Of a DNA stretch of 64,000 nucleotides, positions 19,851-40,490 are shown in pieces. A program made the position numbers and the translations under genes. This DNA comes from Marilutibacter spongiae (lineage in GTDB: Bacteria; Pseudomonadota; Gammaproteobacteria; Xanthomonadales; Xanthomonadaceae). The notes beneath the pieces are model-generated. The model was not told the DNA's origin and did no database searches. It saw nothing but the letters and a program-made list of their open reading frames with translations. The stretch is from positions 62,001 to 126,000 of the forward strand of contig NZ_JACHTF010000003.1 of NCBI RefSeq assembly GCF_014145325.1, in the 5' to 3' direction. Position 1 is the stretch's first letter, and each line of letters begins with the position of its first letter.

Positions 19851-19884
19851 ACCCTCCAAGGATCATGGAAACGGCTACCACCCC

Positions 19885-19928
19885 GGAACGCCATCCCGGC
19901 GTTCCCGGCATCGGGCCAAACGATGCCG
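19885..19928 (+). other. Two abutting perfect hairpins before rplJ
   Basis: GGAACGCC/GGCGTTCC (19885-19892, 19898-19905) is directly followed by CGGCATCG/CGATGCCG (19906-19913, 19921-19928). They lie between the L10-binding leader and the rplJ Shine-Dalgarno (GGAGGAG, about 19977) and could insulate or transmit the leader switch. Confidence 0.6.
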
Positions 19929-19986
19929 ACCGAGGACCGCCCCGCGCGATTCTGCGCGAGGCGGAATTGAAGTACGGAGGAGTGCA

Positions 19987-20511
19987 ATGGCTCTCAATCT
20001 GACACAGAAGCAGGAAGTCGTTGCCGAACTGGCCGAGGTCGCCGGCAAGGCGCACTCGCTGGTTGCTTCGGAGTACCTGGGTCTCACCGCAGGTCAGCTG
20101 ACCGACCTGCGCAAGAAGGCTCGCGAACAGGGCGTGTTCCTGAAGGTTGCAAAGAACACGCTGGTCTCGCGCGCAGTGGCGGACACCGATTACGCGATCG
20201 TCCAGGACGATCTCGTCGGTCCGCTGATGTACGCCTTCTCGCAGGAAGACCCCGGCGCTGCCGGACGCCTGATCAAGGAGTTCGCCAAGGCGAACGACAA
20301 GCTGAAGCCGCGCATCGTGGCCATCGGCGGGCAGAAGTACCCGGGCACCCACGTGGACGTCCTGGCTTCGCTCCCGACCCGCGACGAAGCGCTGTCGATG
20401 CTGCTCAGCGTCATGGTCCAGCCCGCCACCCAGCTGGTCCGCTTGCTCAGCGAACCGGCCTCGCAGGTCACCCGCGTCGTCAACGCGGCCGGCCAGGCGA
20501 AGGCGGCCTAA
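19987..20511 (+). CDS. rplJ: 50S ribosomal protein L10
   Basis: L10 (174 residues) anchors L7/L12 dimers in the ribosome stalk. It begins [26 protein letters not shown] in family style. The C-terminal helix that binds L12 covers the last 40 or so residues. A strong GGAGGAG precedes the ATG. It is regulated by the upstream L10 leader. Confidence 0.97.
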   Translation: MALNLTQKQEVVAELAEVAGKAHSLVASEYLGLTAGQLTDLRKKAREQGVFLKVAKNTLVSRAVADTDYAIVQDDLVGPLMYAFSQEDPGAAGRLIKEFAKANDKLKPRIVAIGGQKYPGTHVDVLASLPTRDEALSMLLSVMVQPATQLVRLLSEPASQVTRVVNAAGQAKAA

Positions 20512-20580
20512 GCCACCCAGTTCGGTTTCGAGTTCCGGAACCACAAGTCGTTTCCAATCTATAAATCAGAGGTAACAACA

Positions 20581-20958
20581 ATGTCCCTGTCCAACGAAGA
20601 GATCATCGAAGCGATCGCCGGCAAGACCCTCATCGAGGTGATGGAGCTGGTGAAGGCGATGGAAGAGAAGTTCGGCGTGTCCGCCGCTGCTCCGGTCGCC
20701 GTCGCTGCCGCCCCGGCTGCCGGCGCCGCCGCCGCCGCCGAAGAGCAGACCGAGTTCACCGTCGTCCTGAAGGCCGCCGGCGAGAAGAAGGTCGAAGTCA
20801 TCAAGGTCGTCCGCGCCATCACCGGCCTGGGCCTGAAGGAAGCCAAGGACATGGTCGAAGGCGCCCCGAAGGACGTGAAGGAAGGCGTCTCGAAGGAAGA
20901 AGCCGAGAAGCTGAAGAAGGACCTCGAGGCCGCTGGCGCGACCGCCGAGCTGAAGTAA
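20581..20958 (+). CDS. rplL: 50S ribosomal protein L7/L12
   Basis: L7/L12 (125 residues) is the multi-copy stalk protein that recruits translational GTPases. It has the N-terminal dimerization domain (1-35), an Ala/Pro hinge (about 36-55, very Ala-rich) and a C-terminal domain with [18 protein letters not shown] and [12 protein letters not shown]. It is 69 bases downstream of rplJ. Confidence 0.98.
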   Translation: MSLSNEEIIEAIAGKTLIEVMELVKAMEEKFGVSAAAPVAVAAAPAAGAAAAAEEQTEFTVVLKAAGEKKVEVIKVVRAITGLGLKEAKDMVEGAPKDVKEGVSKEEAEKLKKDLEAAGATAELK

Positions 20959-20997
20959 GCCGTATTGCGTCGCCGGCAGCATTTGGCGACCACCTGA

Positions 20998-21024
20998 GGC
21001 TGGGGGCGAAAGCCCCCGGCCTTT
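20998..21024 (+). other. GNRA-capped hairpin with short T-tract between rplL and rpoB (attenuator candidate)
   Basis: A 10-bp stem (20998-21007 with 21012-21021, one T-G pair) is capped by GAAA and followed by TTT. Its position matches the known E. coli rplL-rpoB attenuator that lowers rpoBC expression relative to r-proteins. Partial termination is inferred. Confidence 0.55.
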
Positions 21025-21041
21025 GGCCGTTGTAGTACGAC

Positions 21042-21125
21042 GTGATTGGTTATTCGTGATTCGTGGTGTGCGGTGCACGCGATGCCCCGTTCATTCCAGG
21101 CCACCAATCACGCTTCGCGAATCAC
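21042..21125. repeat. Intergenic dyad of GATTCGTG words
   Basis: The left arm 21042-21066 (GTGATTGG..GTGATTCGTGG) and the right arm 21101-21125 are imperfect reverse complements of 25 bases. They use the same GATTGG/GATTCGTG vocabulary as the dyads at 13987 and 58139. It lies between rplL and rpoB. Confidence 0.75.
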
Positions 21126-21141
21126 GGCAACAACGAGTTGG

Positions 21142-21200
21142 CAGTTGGAAGTAGCGGGAGAGGGCGTGCTGGTGCCGGCAATACCAGCGACTTCCAACTG
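21142..21200. repeat. Intergenic dyad CAGTTGGAAGT
   Basis: CAGTTGGAAGT (21142-21152) and ACTTCCAACTG (21190-21200) form an 11-bp perfect dyad. GGCAGTT occurs in the same orientation beside both arms. It is a second, different-word dyad directly after the GATTCGTG dyad, upstream of rpoB. Confidence 0.7.
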
Positions 21201-21301
21201 GCAGTTCCCCGGGTATCCCGAGCCGTTCGGGACGCCCATGGACACATCCCCCCAGGGCCGCGGACGCGCGGTCCGCTGAAAAGTCGAGGCGGTAGCTCAC
21301 C

Positions 21302-25468
<4,167 letters not shown>

Positions 25469-25578
25469 GGGCGTCCAGGCGCCGGCACGGGACGGGGACG
25501 CGCGATCGCGACCCCGCACCCATCCGCCGCCCGAGCTGACGTTCCCCCATCCTCGAATCCGAATTCCGGAGAGTTCAA

Positions 25579-29802
<4,224 letters not shown>

Positions 29803-29816
29803 GATATCGCGGCATT

Positions 29817-29836
29817 GCGCGCCCCCCGGGGCGCGC
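29817..29836 (+). terminator. GC hairpin after rpoC, possible terminator
   Basis: An 8-bp stem GCGCGCCC/GGGCGCGC with a 4-base loop lies 14 bases after the rpoC stop. No T-tract follows, so it may be a Rho-assisted end or a processing site. Confidence 0.4.
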
Positions 29837-29843
29837 CAGATCA

Positions 29844-29875
29844 CGAAATGAGGGGCACGGAGCCCCTCGTGTTCG
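29844..29875 (+). other. Two-tier hairpin upstream of the str promoter (pairs with a homologue at 34521)
   Basis: CGAA, AT, GAGGGGC, loop ACGGA, GCCCCTC, GTG, TTCG. The inner 7-bp and outer 4-bp stems are separated by an AT/GTG internal loop. The S10 operon copy at 34521-34552 is the same length and differs by a compensatory G-C to A-T pair in the stem. Confidence 0.7.
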
Positions 29876-29951
29876 GCCCAGGAAGGGCGGGATCGCAGTA
29901 TCGGGCACGGGTTCCGTCGCAAGGCGGGGGAGCTCCGTGCTGGTCTCGTGT

Positions 29952-29981
29952 TTGACGCGCGCGTCGGATGCGGGCTATACT
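29952..29981 (+). promoter_or_regulatory. Promoter of the str operon
   Basis: -35 TTGACG (29952-29957), 18-base spacer, -10 TATACT (29976-29981), followed by TTTCCGTC. A 12-bp stem-loop (29991-30002 with 30007-30018, loop TGTG, three wobbles) starts 10 bases after the -10, so the mRNA begins with a hairpin. The core is near-identical to the S10 operon promoter. Confidence 0.85.
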
Positions 29982-30073
29982 TTTCCGTCTCGGTGAGCTG
30001 GGTGTGCCCGGCTTGCCGTTCGTTATTCACGTAGGGGCCCCGTCCTGGGTGCCCTCTCAGCAAAGAGCACCAG

Positions 30074-30448
30074 ATGGCAACGATCAATCAGCTGGTCCGC
30101 AAGCCGCGGCAGGCGACCACGTACAAGAGCACTTCGCCTGCGCTGGCCAATTGCCCGCAGCGTCGCGGCGTCTGCACGCGCGTCTACACCACCACCCCGA
30201 AGAAGCCGAACTCGGCCATGCGCAAGGTGGCCAAGGTGCGCCTGACCAACGGTTACGAGGTCATCTCGTACATCGGCGGCGAAGGCCACAACCTGCAGGA
30301 GCACTCCGTGGTCCTGATCCGCGGCGGCCGCGTGAAGGATCTGCCGGGCGTGCGTTACCACACCGTGCGTGGCTCGCTCGACGCCGCCGGCGTCGCCAAG
30401 CGTCGCCAGCGTCGCTCCAAGTACGGCGCCAAGCGCCCGAAGTCCTGA
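30074..30448 (+). CDS. rpsL: 30S ribosomal protein S12
   Basis: S12 (124 residues) sits at the decoding centre. Lys43 and Lys88 ([20 protein letters not shown]) are both wild type, which predicts streptomycin sensitivity at this locus. Asp89, the residue methylthiolated by RimO, is present. It is first in the str operon and 12 bases before rpsG. Confidence 0.98.
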   Translation: MATINQLVRKPRQATTYKSTSPALANCPQRRGVCTRVYTTTPKKPNSAMRKVAKVRLTNGYEVISYIGGEGHNLQEHSVVLIRGGRVKDLPGVRYHTVRGSLDAAGVAKRRQRRSKYGAKRPKS

Positions 30449-30460
30449 GGAATTTGATCC

Positions 30461-30928
30461 ATGTCGCGTAAAGGTTCCGCCCCGCAGCGTTCCGTCCTGC
30501 CCGATCCGAAGCATGGCAGCGAGACGATCGCGCGTTTCATCAACATGGTCATGAAGAGCGGCAAGAAGTCCGTCGCCGAGAAGATCGTCTATGGCGCAAT
30601 GGACGTCATCGGCGAGAAGAACGACGCCCCGCTGGAGCTCGTCGAGAAGGCCCTGGGCAACGTGTCCCCGGCCGTCGAGGTGAAGTCCCGCCGCGTCGGT
30701 GGCGCCACCTACCAGGTGCCGGTCGAAGTGCGTGCCTCGCGTCGCATGGCGCTGGCCATGCGCTGGCTGATCGAGTCCGCCCGCAAGCGTGGCGAGAACA
30801 GCATGCCGCGCAAGCTGGCGGCCGAGCTGATCGACGCGTCCGAGAGCCGCGGCGGCGCCATCAAGAAGCGTGAAGAGACCCACCGCATGGCCGAAGCCAA
30901 CAAGGCCTTCGCGCACTACCGCTGGTGA
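30461..30928 (+). CDS. rpsG: 30S ribosomal protein S7
   Basis: S7 (155 residues) initiates assembly of the 30S head and is the autoregulator of the str operon in E. coli. Family motifs: [40 protein letters not shown], and the C-terminal helix ending FAHYRW. A 153-base gap to fusA holds two perfect hairpins (30972-30989 and 31025-31040). Confidence 0.97.
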   Translation: MSRKGSAPQRSVLPDPKHGSETIARFINMVMKSGKKSVAEKIVYGAMDVIGEKNDAPLELVEKALGNVSPAVEVKSRRVGGATYQVPVEVRASRRMALAMRWLIESARKRGENSMPRKLAAELIDASESRGGAIKKREETHRMAEANKAFAHYRW

Positions 30929-31081
30929 TCCGGGCGACCCCTGCGCTCGACTGAGGGCAGGGGAGTCTGACGGCAGCCTTGCGGCTGCCATGGCGACGAA
31001 ACTACGCCGCCTCGCGAACCGGATGCCGCCGTCAGGCGGCGTCCGGCCATCTGGAATTCGAAAACTATACGAGAGGGTCCC

Positions 31082-33172
<2,091 letters not shown>

Positions 33173-33240
33173 TGGGTGCCGGCCACGGCCGGCCCCTCGA
33201 CCATTTCAACGATCAATACGCAATTAAAAGGTAGATAGTC

Positions 33241-34431
<1,191 letters not shown>

Positions 34432-34438
34432 TGACGCG

Positions 34439-34457
34439 GCCCGGCGCGTAGCCGGGC
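34439..34457 (+). other. Perfect hairpin after tufA
   Basis: GCCCGGC / GCCGGGC with loop GCGTA, 8 bases after the stop, without a T-tract. Two further hairpin-capable stretches (about 34462-34491 and 34497-34511) follow before the S10 upstream hairpin. Collectively they are probably the 3' end of the str transcript. Confidence 0.45.
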
Positions 34458-34520
34458 AGGCCGGGGAGGTGGGCTAGGTGCAGCCTCCCGGGCATGTCCC
34501 CTGAACGGGGACGAATACCG

Positions 34521-34552
34521 CGAAATGAGGGACAGGACGTCCCTCGTGTTCG
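34521..34552 (+). other. Two-tier hairpin upstream of the S10 promoter (homologue of 29844)
   Basis: CGAA, AT, GAGGGAC, loop AGGAC, GTCCCTC, GTG, TTCG. It is the same 32-base plan as the copy before the str promoter. The A-T pair here replaces G-C there, which supports a selected secondary structure. Confidence 0.7.
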
Positions 34553-34612
34553 CCCGACAGGGAAGCGTCGTATGGAAGGGCAGCGTGGGCTGGGCGCGTT
34601 CAGCGTCCCGGC

Positions 34613-34642
34613 TTGACGATGTCGTTACATACGCCTTATACT
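34613..34642 (+). promoter_or_regulatory. Promoter of the S10-spc ribosomal protein operon
   Basis: -35 TTGACG (34613-34618), 18-base spacer, -10 TATACT (34637-34642), then TTTCTGTC. It matches the str promoter in boxes, spacer length and initial transcribed bases. Confidence 0.87.
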
Positions 34643-34651
34643 TTTCTGTCT

Positions 34652-34683
34652 GGGCGGGCCAGTTTCACTGGCCTGCCCTTTTT
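34652..34683 (+). promoter_or_regulatory. 5'-terminal stem-loop with T5 tract in the S10 leader
   Basis: A 12-bp stem (34652-34663 with 34667-34678, one G-T wobble), triloop TTC, then TTTTT. It has terminator form but begins only a few bases after the expected start site. Either it is an early attenuator or a protective 5' mRNA hairpin. E. coli has an L4-controlled attenuator in the S10 leader, but much further downstream. Confidence 0.7.
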
Positions 34684-34785
34684 CCCGACTGCGAGGAGGG
34701 GTTTTCCTGGCAGCGGGTGCTGTTTTCCACGGGGTTCTGCGCACCCAGCCGCAGGCCTGTCGCTCTTTAACGAAGGAATACCGTC

Positions 34786-35097
34786 ATGGCGGACCAAAAG
34801 ATCCGGATTCGGCTCAAAGCGTACGATCATCGCCTGATCGACCGCTCGGCCAGCGAGATCGTTGAGACGGCGAAGCGGACTGGCGCGCAAGTGCGTGGCC
34901 CGATCCCTCTGCCGACCAAGATCGAGCGCTACACCATCCTCGTTTCCCCGCACGTCGACAAGGACGCGCGCGACCAGTACGAGACCCGCACGCACAAGCG
35001 CGTGCTCGACATCGTCGACCCCAACGACAAGACCGTGGACGCGCTGATGAAGCTCGAGCTCGCGGCTGGCGTCGACGTCCAGATCAAGCTGACCTGA
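34786..35097 (+). CDS. rpsJ: 30S ribosomal protein S10
   Basis: S10/NusE (103 residues) is a head protein and also a partner of NusB and NusG in antitermination. It begins [21 protein letters not shown] and contains [15 protein letters not shown]. First gene of the S10 operon, with a 136-base leader after the -10. Confidence 0.98.
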   Translation: MADQKIRIRLKAYDHRLIDRSASEIVETAKRTGAQVRGPIPLPTKIERYTILVSPHVDKDARDQYETRTHKRVLDIVDPNDKTVDALMKLELAAGVDVQIKLT

Positions 35098-35107
35098 GGC
35101 AACCACC

Positions 35108-35761
35108 ATGACCGCGAAGAAGTATTCGTTGGGCATTGTCGGTCGCAAGGCCGGCATGAGCCGCGTGTTCACCACCGACGGCAAGTCGGTGCCGGTGACC
35201 CTCATCGAGGCCACCCCGAACCGCATCACCCAGATCAAGACCGTCGACAGCGACGGTTACACCGCCGTGCAGGTCACCGCCGGCGTCAAGCGCGCATCGC
35301 TCGTCAACAAGCCCGAGGCCGGTCACCTGGCCAAGGCCAAGGTCGAAGCCGGCCGTGGCCTGTGGGAGTTCCGCGTGGCCGAAGACAAGATCGGCGACTT
35401 CAATGTCGGTGGCGAGATCAAGGCCGACATCTTCGAAGTCGGCCAGATCGTCGACGTCCAGGGCGTGACCAAGGGCAAGGGCTTCCAGGGCACCATCAAG
35501 CGCTGGAACTTCAAGATGGGCGACGCGACCCACGGTAACTCGCTGTCGCATCGCGCCCCCGGTTCGATCGGCCAGCGCCAGACGCCGGGCCGCGTTTTCC
35601 CGGGCAAGAAGATGTCCGGCCACATGGGTGCCGTCCAGCAGAGCACGCAACGCCTGGAAGTGGTGAAGGTCGACGCCGAGCGCGGCCTGATCGCCATCAA
35701 GGGTGCCGTGCCGGGCGCACCGGGTGGCGACGTCATCGTGCGTCCCTCGAGCAAGGCATAA
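35108..35761 (+). CDS. rplC: 50S ribosomal protein L3
   Basis: L3 (217 residues) reaches the peptidyl transferase centre. It shows [34 protein letters not shown] and [19 protein letters not shown], with the loop Gln expected to be methylated by PrmB. It lies 10 bases after rpsJ. Confidence 0.98.
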   Translation: MTAKKYSLGIVGRKAGMSRVFTTDGKSVPVTLIEATPNRITQIKTVDSDGYTAVQVTAGVKRASLVNKPEAGHLAKAKVEAGRGLWEFRVAEDKIGDFNVGGEIKADIFEVGQIVDVQGVTKGKGFQGTIKRWNFKMGDATHGNSLSHRAPGSIGQRQTPGRVFPGKKMSGHMGAVQQSTQRLEVVKVDAERGLIAIKGAVPGAPGGDVIVRPSSKA

Positions 35762-35773
35762 GGAGAGATGACG

Positions 35774-36379
35774 ATGGAACTCGCCATCAATAACAGCAAG
35801 AAGACGGTGTCGGTCTCCGACGCGATCTTCGGTCGCGAATTCAGCGAGGACCTGGTCCACCAGGTGGTCGTTGCCTATCGCAATGCCGGCCGCGCCGGCA
35901 CCAAGGCCCAGAAGACCCGCTCGGAAGTCGCCGGTACGACCAAGAAGTCGAAGAAGCAGAAGGGTGGCGGCGCGCGTCATGGCGCCCTGACCGCTCCGAT
36001 CTTCATCGGCGGTGGCGTGACCTTCGCGGCCAAGCCGCGCAGCTTCGCGCAGAAGGTCAACCGCAAGATGTACCGTGCAGCGATCGCCGCGATCCTGTCC
36101 GAGCTGAACCGCCAGGGCCGCATCACGGTCGTCGAGAGCTTCGACGTCGATGCCGCCAAGACCAAGAGCCTGGTCGGCAAGCTCAAGGAACTCGAGGTGG
36201 GCAAGCGCCCGCTGATCGTCACCGAGGAAGCCACCGAGAACCTGTACCTCTCGGCCCGCAACCTGCCGTACGTCGAAGTCCGTGACGTCCAGGGCCTGGA
36301 TCCCGTCGCCCTGGTGGGCGCCGATTCGGTCGTGGTCACCGCCGACGCGGTCAAGAAGATCGAGGAGTGGCTGGCATGA
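35774..36379 (+). CDS. rplD: 50S ribosomal protein L4
   Basis: L4 (201 residues) lines the exit tunnel and in E. coli represses its own S10 operon. The conserved tunnel loop follows [20 protein letters not shown]. Start: AGGAG at 35761-35765 is 8 bases before the ATG at 35774 and only 2 before an ATG at 35768, so 35774 is preferred. Its stop overlaps the rplW start. Confidence 0.96.
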   Translation: MELAINNSKKTVSVSDAIFGREFSEDLVHQVVVAYRNAGRAGTKAQKTRSEVAGTTKKSKKQKGGGARHGALTAPIFIGGGVTFAAKPRSFAQKVNRKMYRAAIAAILSELNRQGRITVVESFDVDAAKTKSLVGKLKELEVGKRPLIVTEEATENLYLSARNLPYVEVRDVQGLDPVALVGADSVVVTADAVKKIEEWLA

Positions 36380-36672
36380 ACGACGCCAAGCTCTACAACA
36401 TCATCCGTGCGCCGCGCGTGTCCGAGAAGACCGCGCGCCTGCAGGAAGTCTCCAACCAATACGTCTTCGAAGTAGCGACGGACGCGACCAAGGCCGACAT
36501 CAAGGTGGCCATTGAGAAGCTGTTCGACGTGAAGGTCGAGGCAGTCAATGTGGTGAACGTGAAGGGCAAGAGCAAGGCCTTCCGCTTCCGCATGGGCCGC
36601 CGTGCCGACTGGCGCAAGGCGTACGTGAAGCTGGCCGAAGGCCAGTCGATCGATGTGATGGCCACGGCCTGA
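36376..36672 (+). CDS. rplW: 50S ribosomal protein L23
   Basis: L23 (98 residues) at the tunnel exit is the docking site for SRP and trigger factor. It begins [20 protein letters not shown] and carries [19 protein letters not shown]. The ATG overlaps the rplD stop (ATGA), and GAGGAG lies 8 bases upstream. Confidence 0.97.
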   Translation: MNDAKLYNIIRAPRVSEKTARLQEVSNQYVFEVATDATKADIKVAIEKLFDVKVEAVNVVNVKGKSKAFRFRMGRRADWRKAYVKLAEGQSIDVMATA

Positions 36673-36682
36673 GGATAGACCC

Positions 36683-37510
36683 ATGGCATTGATGACATTC
36701 AAACCCACCTCGCCCGGCCGCCGTTCGGCCGTCCGCGTGGTGACGCCCGGCCTGCACAAGGGCGCCCCGCACGCCGCGCTGGTCGAGAAGAAGAGCAAGA
36801 CCGGTGGCCGCAACCACCACGGTCGGATCACCACCCGCCACGTCGGCGGTGGCCACAAGCAGCACTACCGCATCATCGACTTCAAGCGCAACAAGGAAGG
36901 CATCCCGGCGCGCGTGGAGCGGATCGAATACGATCCGAACCGCACCGCCCACATCGCCCTGCTGTGCTACGTCGACGGTGAGCGCCGCTACATCATCGCC
37001 CCGAAGGGCCTGAAGGCCGGCGACCAGGTGATCGCGGGTCGCGACGCCCCGATCCGCGTCGGCAACACGCTGCCGCTGACCAACGTCCCGGTCGGTTCGA
37101 CGGTGCATTGCATCGAGATGAAGCCGGGCAAGGGCGCCCAGATCGCCCGCGCCGCCGGCGCCAGCGTCCAGCTGGTCGCCCGCGAGCACGGCTACGCCAC
37201 GCTGCGCCTCCGCTCCGGCGAGATGCGCAAGGTGCCGGCCGAGTGCCGCGCCACCATCGGCGAAGTCGGCAACGACGAGCACAACCTGGAGAAGCTGGGC
37301 AAGGCGGGCGCGAAGCGCTGGCGCGGCGTTCGTCCCACCGTCCGCGGTGCGGCCATGAACCCGGTCGACCACCCGCACGGCGGTGGTGAAGCCAAGGCCG
37401 GCCAGGGTAATCCGCATCCGGTCACCCCGTGGGGCGTCCCGACCAAGGGTTACAAGACCCGCAAGAACAAGCGCACCCAGCAGTTCATCGTGCGCGATCG
37501 TAGGAGCTAA
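36683..37510 (+). CDS. rplB: 50S ribosomal protein L2
   Basis: L2 (275 residues) supports subunit joining and peptide transfer. It has [20 protein letters not shown] and the C-terminal [20 protein letters not shown] containing the essential His. It lies 10 bases after rplW and 6 before rpsS. Confidence 0.98.
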   Translation: MALMTFKPTSPGRRSAVRVVTPGLHKGAPHAALVEKKSKTGGRNHHGRITTRHVGGGHKQHYRIIDFKRNKEGIPARVERIEYDPNRTAHIALLCYVDGERRYIIAPKGLKAGDQVIAGRDAPIRVGNTLPLTNVPVGSTVHCIEMKPGKGAQIARAAGASVQLVAREHGYATLRLRSGEMRKVPAECRATIGEVGNDEHNLEKLGKAGAKRWRGVRPTVRGAAMNPVDHPHGGGEAKAGQGNPHPVTPWGVPTKGYKTRKNKRTQQFIVRDRRS

Positions 37511-37516
37511 TCGGCC

Positions 37517-37783
37517 ATGGCACGTTCACTGAAGAAAGGCCCGTTCGTCGATCACCACCTGATGAAGAAGGTGGAGACCGCGGGCAACAACAAGAAGCCG
37601 ATCAAGACCTGGTCGCGTCGCTCGATGGTTCTGCCGGAGATGGTGGGTTTCACCATCGCCGTGCACAACGGTCGCAACCACATCCCCGTGCTGGTCAACG
37701 AGAACATGGTTGGCCACAAGCTCGGCGAGTTCGCCCTGACGCGTACCTTCAAGGGTCACGTCGGCGACAAGAAGAGCCGATAA
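37517..37783 (+). CDS. rpsS: 30S ribosomal protein S19
   Basis: S19 (88 residues) binds S13 in the 30S head. It reads [39 protein letters not shown] and [16 protein letters not shown]. It lies 10 bases before the chosen rplV start. Confidence 0.98.
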   Translation: MARSLKKGPFVDHHLMKKVETAGNNKKPIKTWSRRSMVLPEMVGFTIAVHNGRNHIPVLVNENMVGHKLGEFALTRTFKGHVGDKKSR

Positions 37784-37793
37784 GGAGATGACC

Positions 37794-38129
37794 ATGGAAG
37801 CGAAAGCCATCCTGCGTACCGCACGCATCTCCCCGCAGAAAGCCCGCCTGGTCGCCGACCAGGTCCGCGGTCTCTCGGCCGAGCGCGCCGTCAACCTGCT
37901 GAAGTTCTCCGACAAGAAGGCCGCGGGCATGATCCGCAAGGTCGTCGAGTCGGCCATCGCCAACGCGGAGAACAACCAGGGCGCCGACATCGACGAGCTC
38001 AAGGTCAAGACCATCATGGTGGACGAGGGTCCGACGCTGAAGCGCTTCATGGCGCGAGCGAAGGGCCGCGGCACCCGCATCCTCAAGCGCACCAGCCACA
38101 TCACTGTGGTTGTGGGCGCCGGCAAGTAA
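37794..38129 (+). CDS. rplV: 50S ribosomal protein L22
   Basis: L22 (111 residues) contributes the tunnel constriction loop. It shows [20 protein letters not shown] and [18 protein letters not shown]. Start: AGGAG at 37783-37787 abuts an ATG at 37788 but is 6 bases from the ATG at 37794, which I choose ([10 protein letters not shown]). Confidence 0.96.
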   Translation: MEAKAILRTARISPQKARLVADQVRGLSAERAVNLLKFSDKKAAGMIRKVVESAIANAENNQGADIDELKVKTIMVDEGPTLKRFMARAKGRGTRILKRTSHITVVVGAGK

Positions 38130-38144
38130 GGCGGAGTCAGACTA

Positions 38145-38879
38145 ATGGGTCATAAAGTTCATCCTACTGGCATCCGCCTTGGCATCTCCAAGGACTGGAA
38201 CTCCAAGTGGTTTGCCAACAAGAAGCAGTACGCCGAGTTCCTGGTGACGGACCTGAAGGTCCGCGAGATGCTTCGCAAGAAGCTCTCGCAGGCCGGCATT
38301 TCCCGCATCTTCATCGAGCGTCCCGCCAACAACGCGCGCGTCACGATCCACACCGCCCGTCCGGGCGTTGTGATCGGCAAGCGCGGTGAGGACATCGAGA
38401 AGCTGCGCAAGGAAGTCAGCGACCTGATGGGCGTTCCGGCGCACATCAACGTCACCGAGGTCCGCAAGCCGGAGCTCGACGCGCAGCTGGTCGCCGAGTC
38501 GATCGCGCAGCAGCTCGAGCGCCGCATCATGTTCCGTCGCGCGATGAAGCGCGCCGTCGGCAACGCGATGCGCCTCGGCGCCCTGGGCATCAAGGTCAAC
38601 GTCGCAGGCCGCCTCAACGGTGCGGAAATCGCCCGTTCGGAGTGGTATCGCGAAGGCCGCGTGCCGCTGCACACCCTGCGTGCCGACATCGACTATGGCT
38701 TCGCCGAAGCCAAGACGACCTACGGCATCATCGGCATCAAGGTATGGGTCTACAAGGGCGAGATCTTCGATTTCTCCCAGGTGGGTCAGGAAAAGCCGGA
38801 AGAGAACGCGCGCGGCGACCGCGGCGATCGTCCCTCCCGTCCGGCGCGTCCGGCCCGTCCGGCCCGCGAATCGAGGTAA
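38145..38879 (+). CDS. rpsC: 30S ribosomal protein S3
   Basis: S3 (244 residues) lies at the mRNA entry tunnel. The KH domain includes [20 protein letters not shown]. The C-terminal domain has [20 protein letters not shown]. The tail after about residue 215 is a lineage-specific Arg/Pro/Ala run ([10 protein letters not shown]). Confidence 0.98.
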   Translation: MGHKVHPTGIRLGISKDWNSKWFANKKQYAEFLVTDLKVREMLRKKLSQAGISRIFIERPANNARVTIHTARPGVVIGKRGEDIEKLRKEVSDLMGVPAHINVTEVRKPELDAQLVAESIAQQLERRIMFRRAMKRAVGNAMRLGALGIKVNVAGRLNGAEIARSEWYREGRVPLHTLRADIDYGFAEAKTTYGIIGIKVWVYKGEIFDFSQVGQEKPEENARGDRGDRPSRPARPARPARESR

Positions 38880-38885
38880 ACGACC

Positions 38886-39299
38886 ATGTTGCAACCCAAG
38901 CGAACCAAATACCGCAAGGTGCACAAGGGCCGTAACGAGGGCCTGAGCTGGAACGGCAATGCCGTCAGCTTCGGCGAGTACGGCCTCAAGGCCACCGCGC
39001 ACGGCCAGATCACGGCGCGCCAGATCGAGGCGGCCCGCCGTTCGATCAGCCGCTACGTCAAGCGCGGCGGCAAGATGTGGATCCGCGTCTTCCCGGACAA
39101 GCCCATCACCAAGAAGCCCATCGAAGTCCGAATGGGTTCGGGTAAGGGCAACGTCGAGTACTGGGTCGCGCAGATCCAGCCCGGCCGCATGATCTACGAG
39201 ATCGAGGGCGTCAGCGAGGAAGTGGCGCGCGAGGCATTCCGCCTGGCGTCCGCCAAGCTGTCGGTGACCACCACTTTCGTGACCCGGACGGTGCGGTAA
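38886..39299 (+). CDS. rplP: 50S ribosomal protein L16
   Basis: L16 (137 residues) sits beside the A-site tRNA. It begins [19 protein letters not shown] and contains [20 protein letters not shown]. Arg near 81 in the GSGKG region is the expected YcfD hydroxylation site. Its stop shares one base with the rpmC start (TAATG). Confidence 0.98.
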   Translation: MLQPKRTKYRKVHKGRNEGLSWNGNAVSFGEYGLKATAHGQITARQIEAARRSISRYVKRGGKMWIRVFPDKPITKKPIEVRMGSGKGNVEYWVAQIQPGRMIYEIEGVSEEVAREAFRLASAKLSVTTTFVTRTVR

Positions 39300-39484
39300 T
39301 GGAACTCAAGCAACTGCGTGAAAAATCGGCTGACGAGCTGCAGGCCCACCTGGTCGAACTGCACAAGGAGAGCTTCGCCCTCCGCATGCAGAAGGCCACC
39401 GGCCAGCTCGCCAAGACCCATGAAGCCCGCCGGGTGCGCCGCGAGATCGCGCGCGTCAACACCCTGCTGGGTCAGAAGAAGTAA
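39299..39484 (+). CDS. rpmC: 50S ribosomal protein L29
   Basis: L29 (61 residues), a two-helix protein at the tunnel exit. It begins [18 protein letters not shown] and ends with the [16 protein letters not shown] motif. It is translationally coupled to rplP by a one-base overlap and is 9 bases before rpsQ. Confidence 0.97.
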   Translation: MELKQLREKSADELQAHLVELHKESFALRMQKATGQLAKTHEARRVRREIARVNTLLGQKK

Positions 39485-39493
39485 GGACCCGTC

Positions 39494-39763
39494 ATGACCG
39501 ACAACAATACAGAGAAGGCGCTGCGCACGGTCGAAGGACGCGTGGTCAGCAACAAGATGGACAAGACCGTCACCGTGCTCGTCGAGCGCCAGGTCAAGCA
39601 CGCGCTGTACGGCAAGTACATCCGTCGCTCGACCAAGCTCCACGCCCATGACGGCGACAACGCATGCAACGAGGGCGACATCGTCCGCCTCACCGAGTGT
39701 GCACCCCTGTCCAAGACCAAGAACTGGCGCGTGGTGAAGATCGTCACCCGCGCGGTCGAATAA
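39494..39763 (+). CDS. rpsQ: 30S ribosomal protein S17
   Basis: S17 (89 residues), an OB-fold 16S binder. It shows [33 protein letters not shown] and [16 protein letters not shown]. Last gene of the S10 group. It runs into the spc group with only 16 bases before rplN and no promoter between them. Confidence 0.97.
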   Translation: MTDNNTEKALRTVEGRVVSNKMDKTVTVLVERQVKHALYGKYIRRSTKLHAHDGDNACNEGDIVRLTECAPLSKTKNWRVVKIVTRAVE

Positions 39764-39779
39764 CCGAGGAGGCTGAACC

Positions 39780-40148
39780 ATGATCCAGATGCAAAGCTAC
39801 CTCGGGGTGGCCGACAACTCGGGTGCGAAGGAAGTGATGTGCATCAAGGTGCTGGGCGGCTCCAAGCGCCGTTATGCCGGCATCGGCGACATCATCAAGG
39901 TGACCGTCAAGGACGCCATCCCGCGCGGCAAGGTGAAGAAGGGTGACGTCTACGACGCCGTCGTGGTGCGTACCCGCAAGGGCGTGCGTCGTCCGGACGG
40001 CTCGCTGATCCGTTTCGACGGCAACGCCGCCGTCCTGCTGAACAGCAAGCACGAGCCGATCGGCACCCGTATCTTCGGGCCCGTGACCCGTGAGCTTCGT
40101 TCCGAGAAGTTCATGAAGATCGTCTCGCTCGCGCCTGAAGTGCTCTGA
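39780..40148 (+). CDS. rplN: 50S ribosomal protein L14
   Basis: L14 (122 residues), a bridge protein and RsfS target. It begins [20 protein letters not shown] and contains [20 protein letters not shown]. First gene of the classical spc operon. Here it is continuous with S10, so the two operons are likely fused into one transcript. Confidence 0.98.
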   Translation: MIQMQSYLGVADNSGAKEVMCIKVLGGSKRRYAGIGDIIKVTVKDAIPRGKVKKGDVYDAVVVRTRKGVRRPDGSLIRFDGNAAVLLNSKHEPIGTRIFGPVTRELRSEKFMKIVSLAPEVL

Positions 40149-40164
40149 GCGGAGGAATAGAGAA

Positions 40165-40479
40165 ATGAACCGTATCCGCAAGGGTGACCAAGTGATCGTC
40201 ACCGCCGGCAAGGACAAGGGCAAGAAGGGTGATGTGCTGCGCGTCGACGGCGACAAGGTCGTCGTGTCGAACATCAACATCATCAAGCGCCACACCAAGC
40301 CGAACCCGCAGGCCGGCCAGCCTGGCGGCGTCATCGAGCGCGAAGCGCCGATCGACATTTCCAACGTGATGCTCTTCAACCCGGCCACTGGCAAGGGTGA
40401 GCGCATTGGTTTCAAGGTGCTGGAGGATGGACGCAAACTGCGTGTGTTCCGCTCCAGCGGTGAGGCGGTCGACGCCTGA
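40165..40479 (+). CDS. rplX: 50S ribosomal protein L24
   Basis: L24 (104 residues), an assembly initiator. The KOW motif is in [20 protein letters not shown], and [20 protein letters not shown] follows. GGAGG precedes the ATG. It lies 16 bases after rplN and 11 before rplE. Confidence 0.97.
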   Translation: MNRIRKGDQVIVTAGKDKGKKGDVLRVDGDKVVVSNINIIKRHTKPNPQAGQPGGVIEREAPIDISNVMLFNPATGKGERIGFKVLEDGRKLRVFRSSGEAVDA

Positions 40480-40490
40480 GGAATGCCCAA

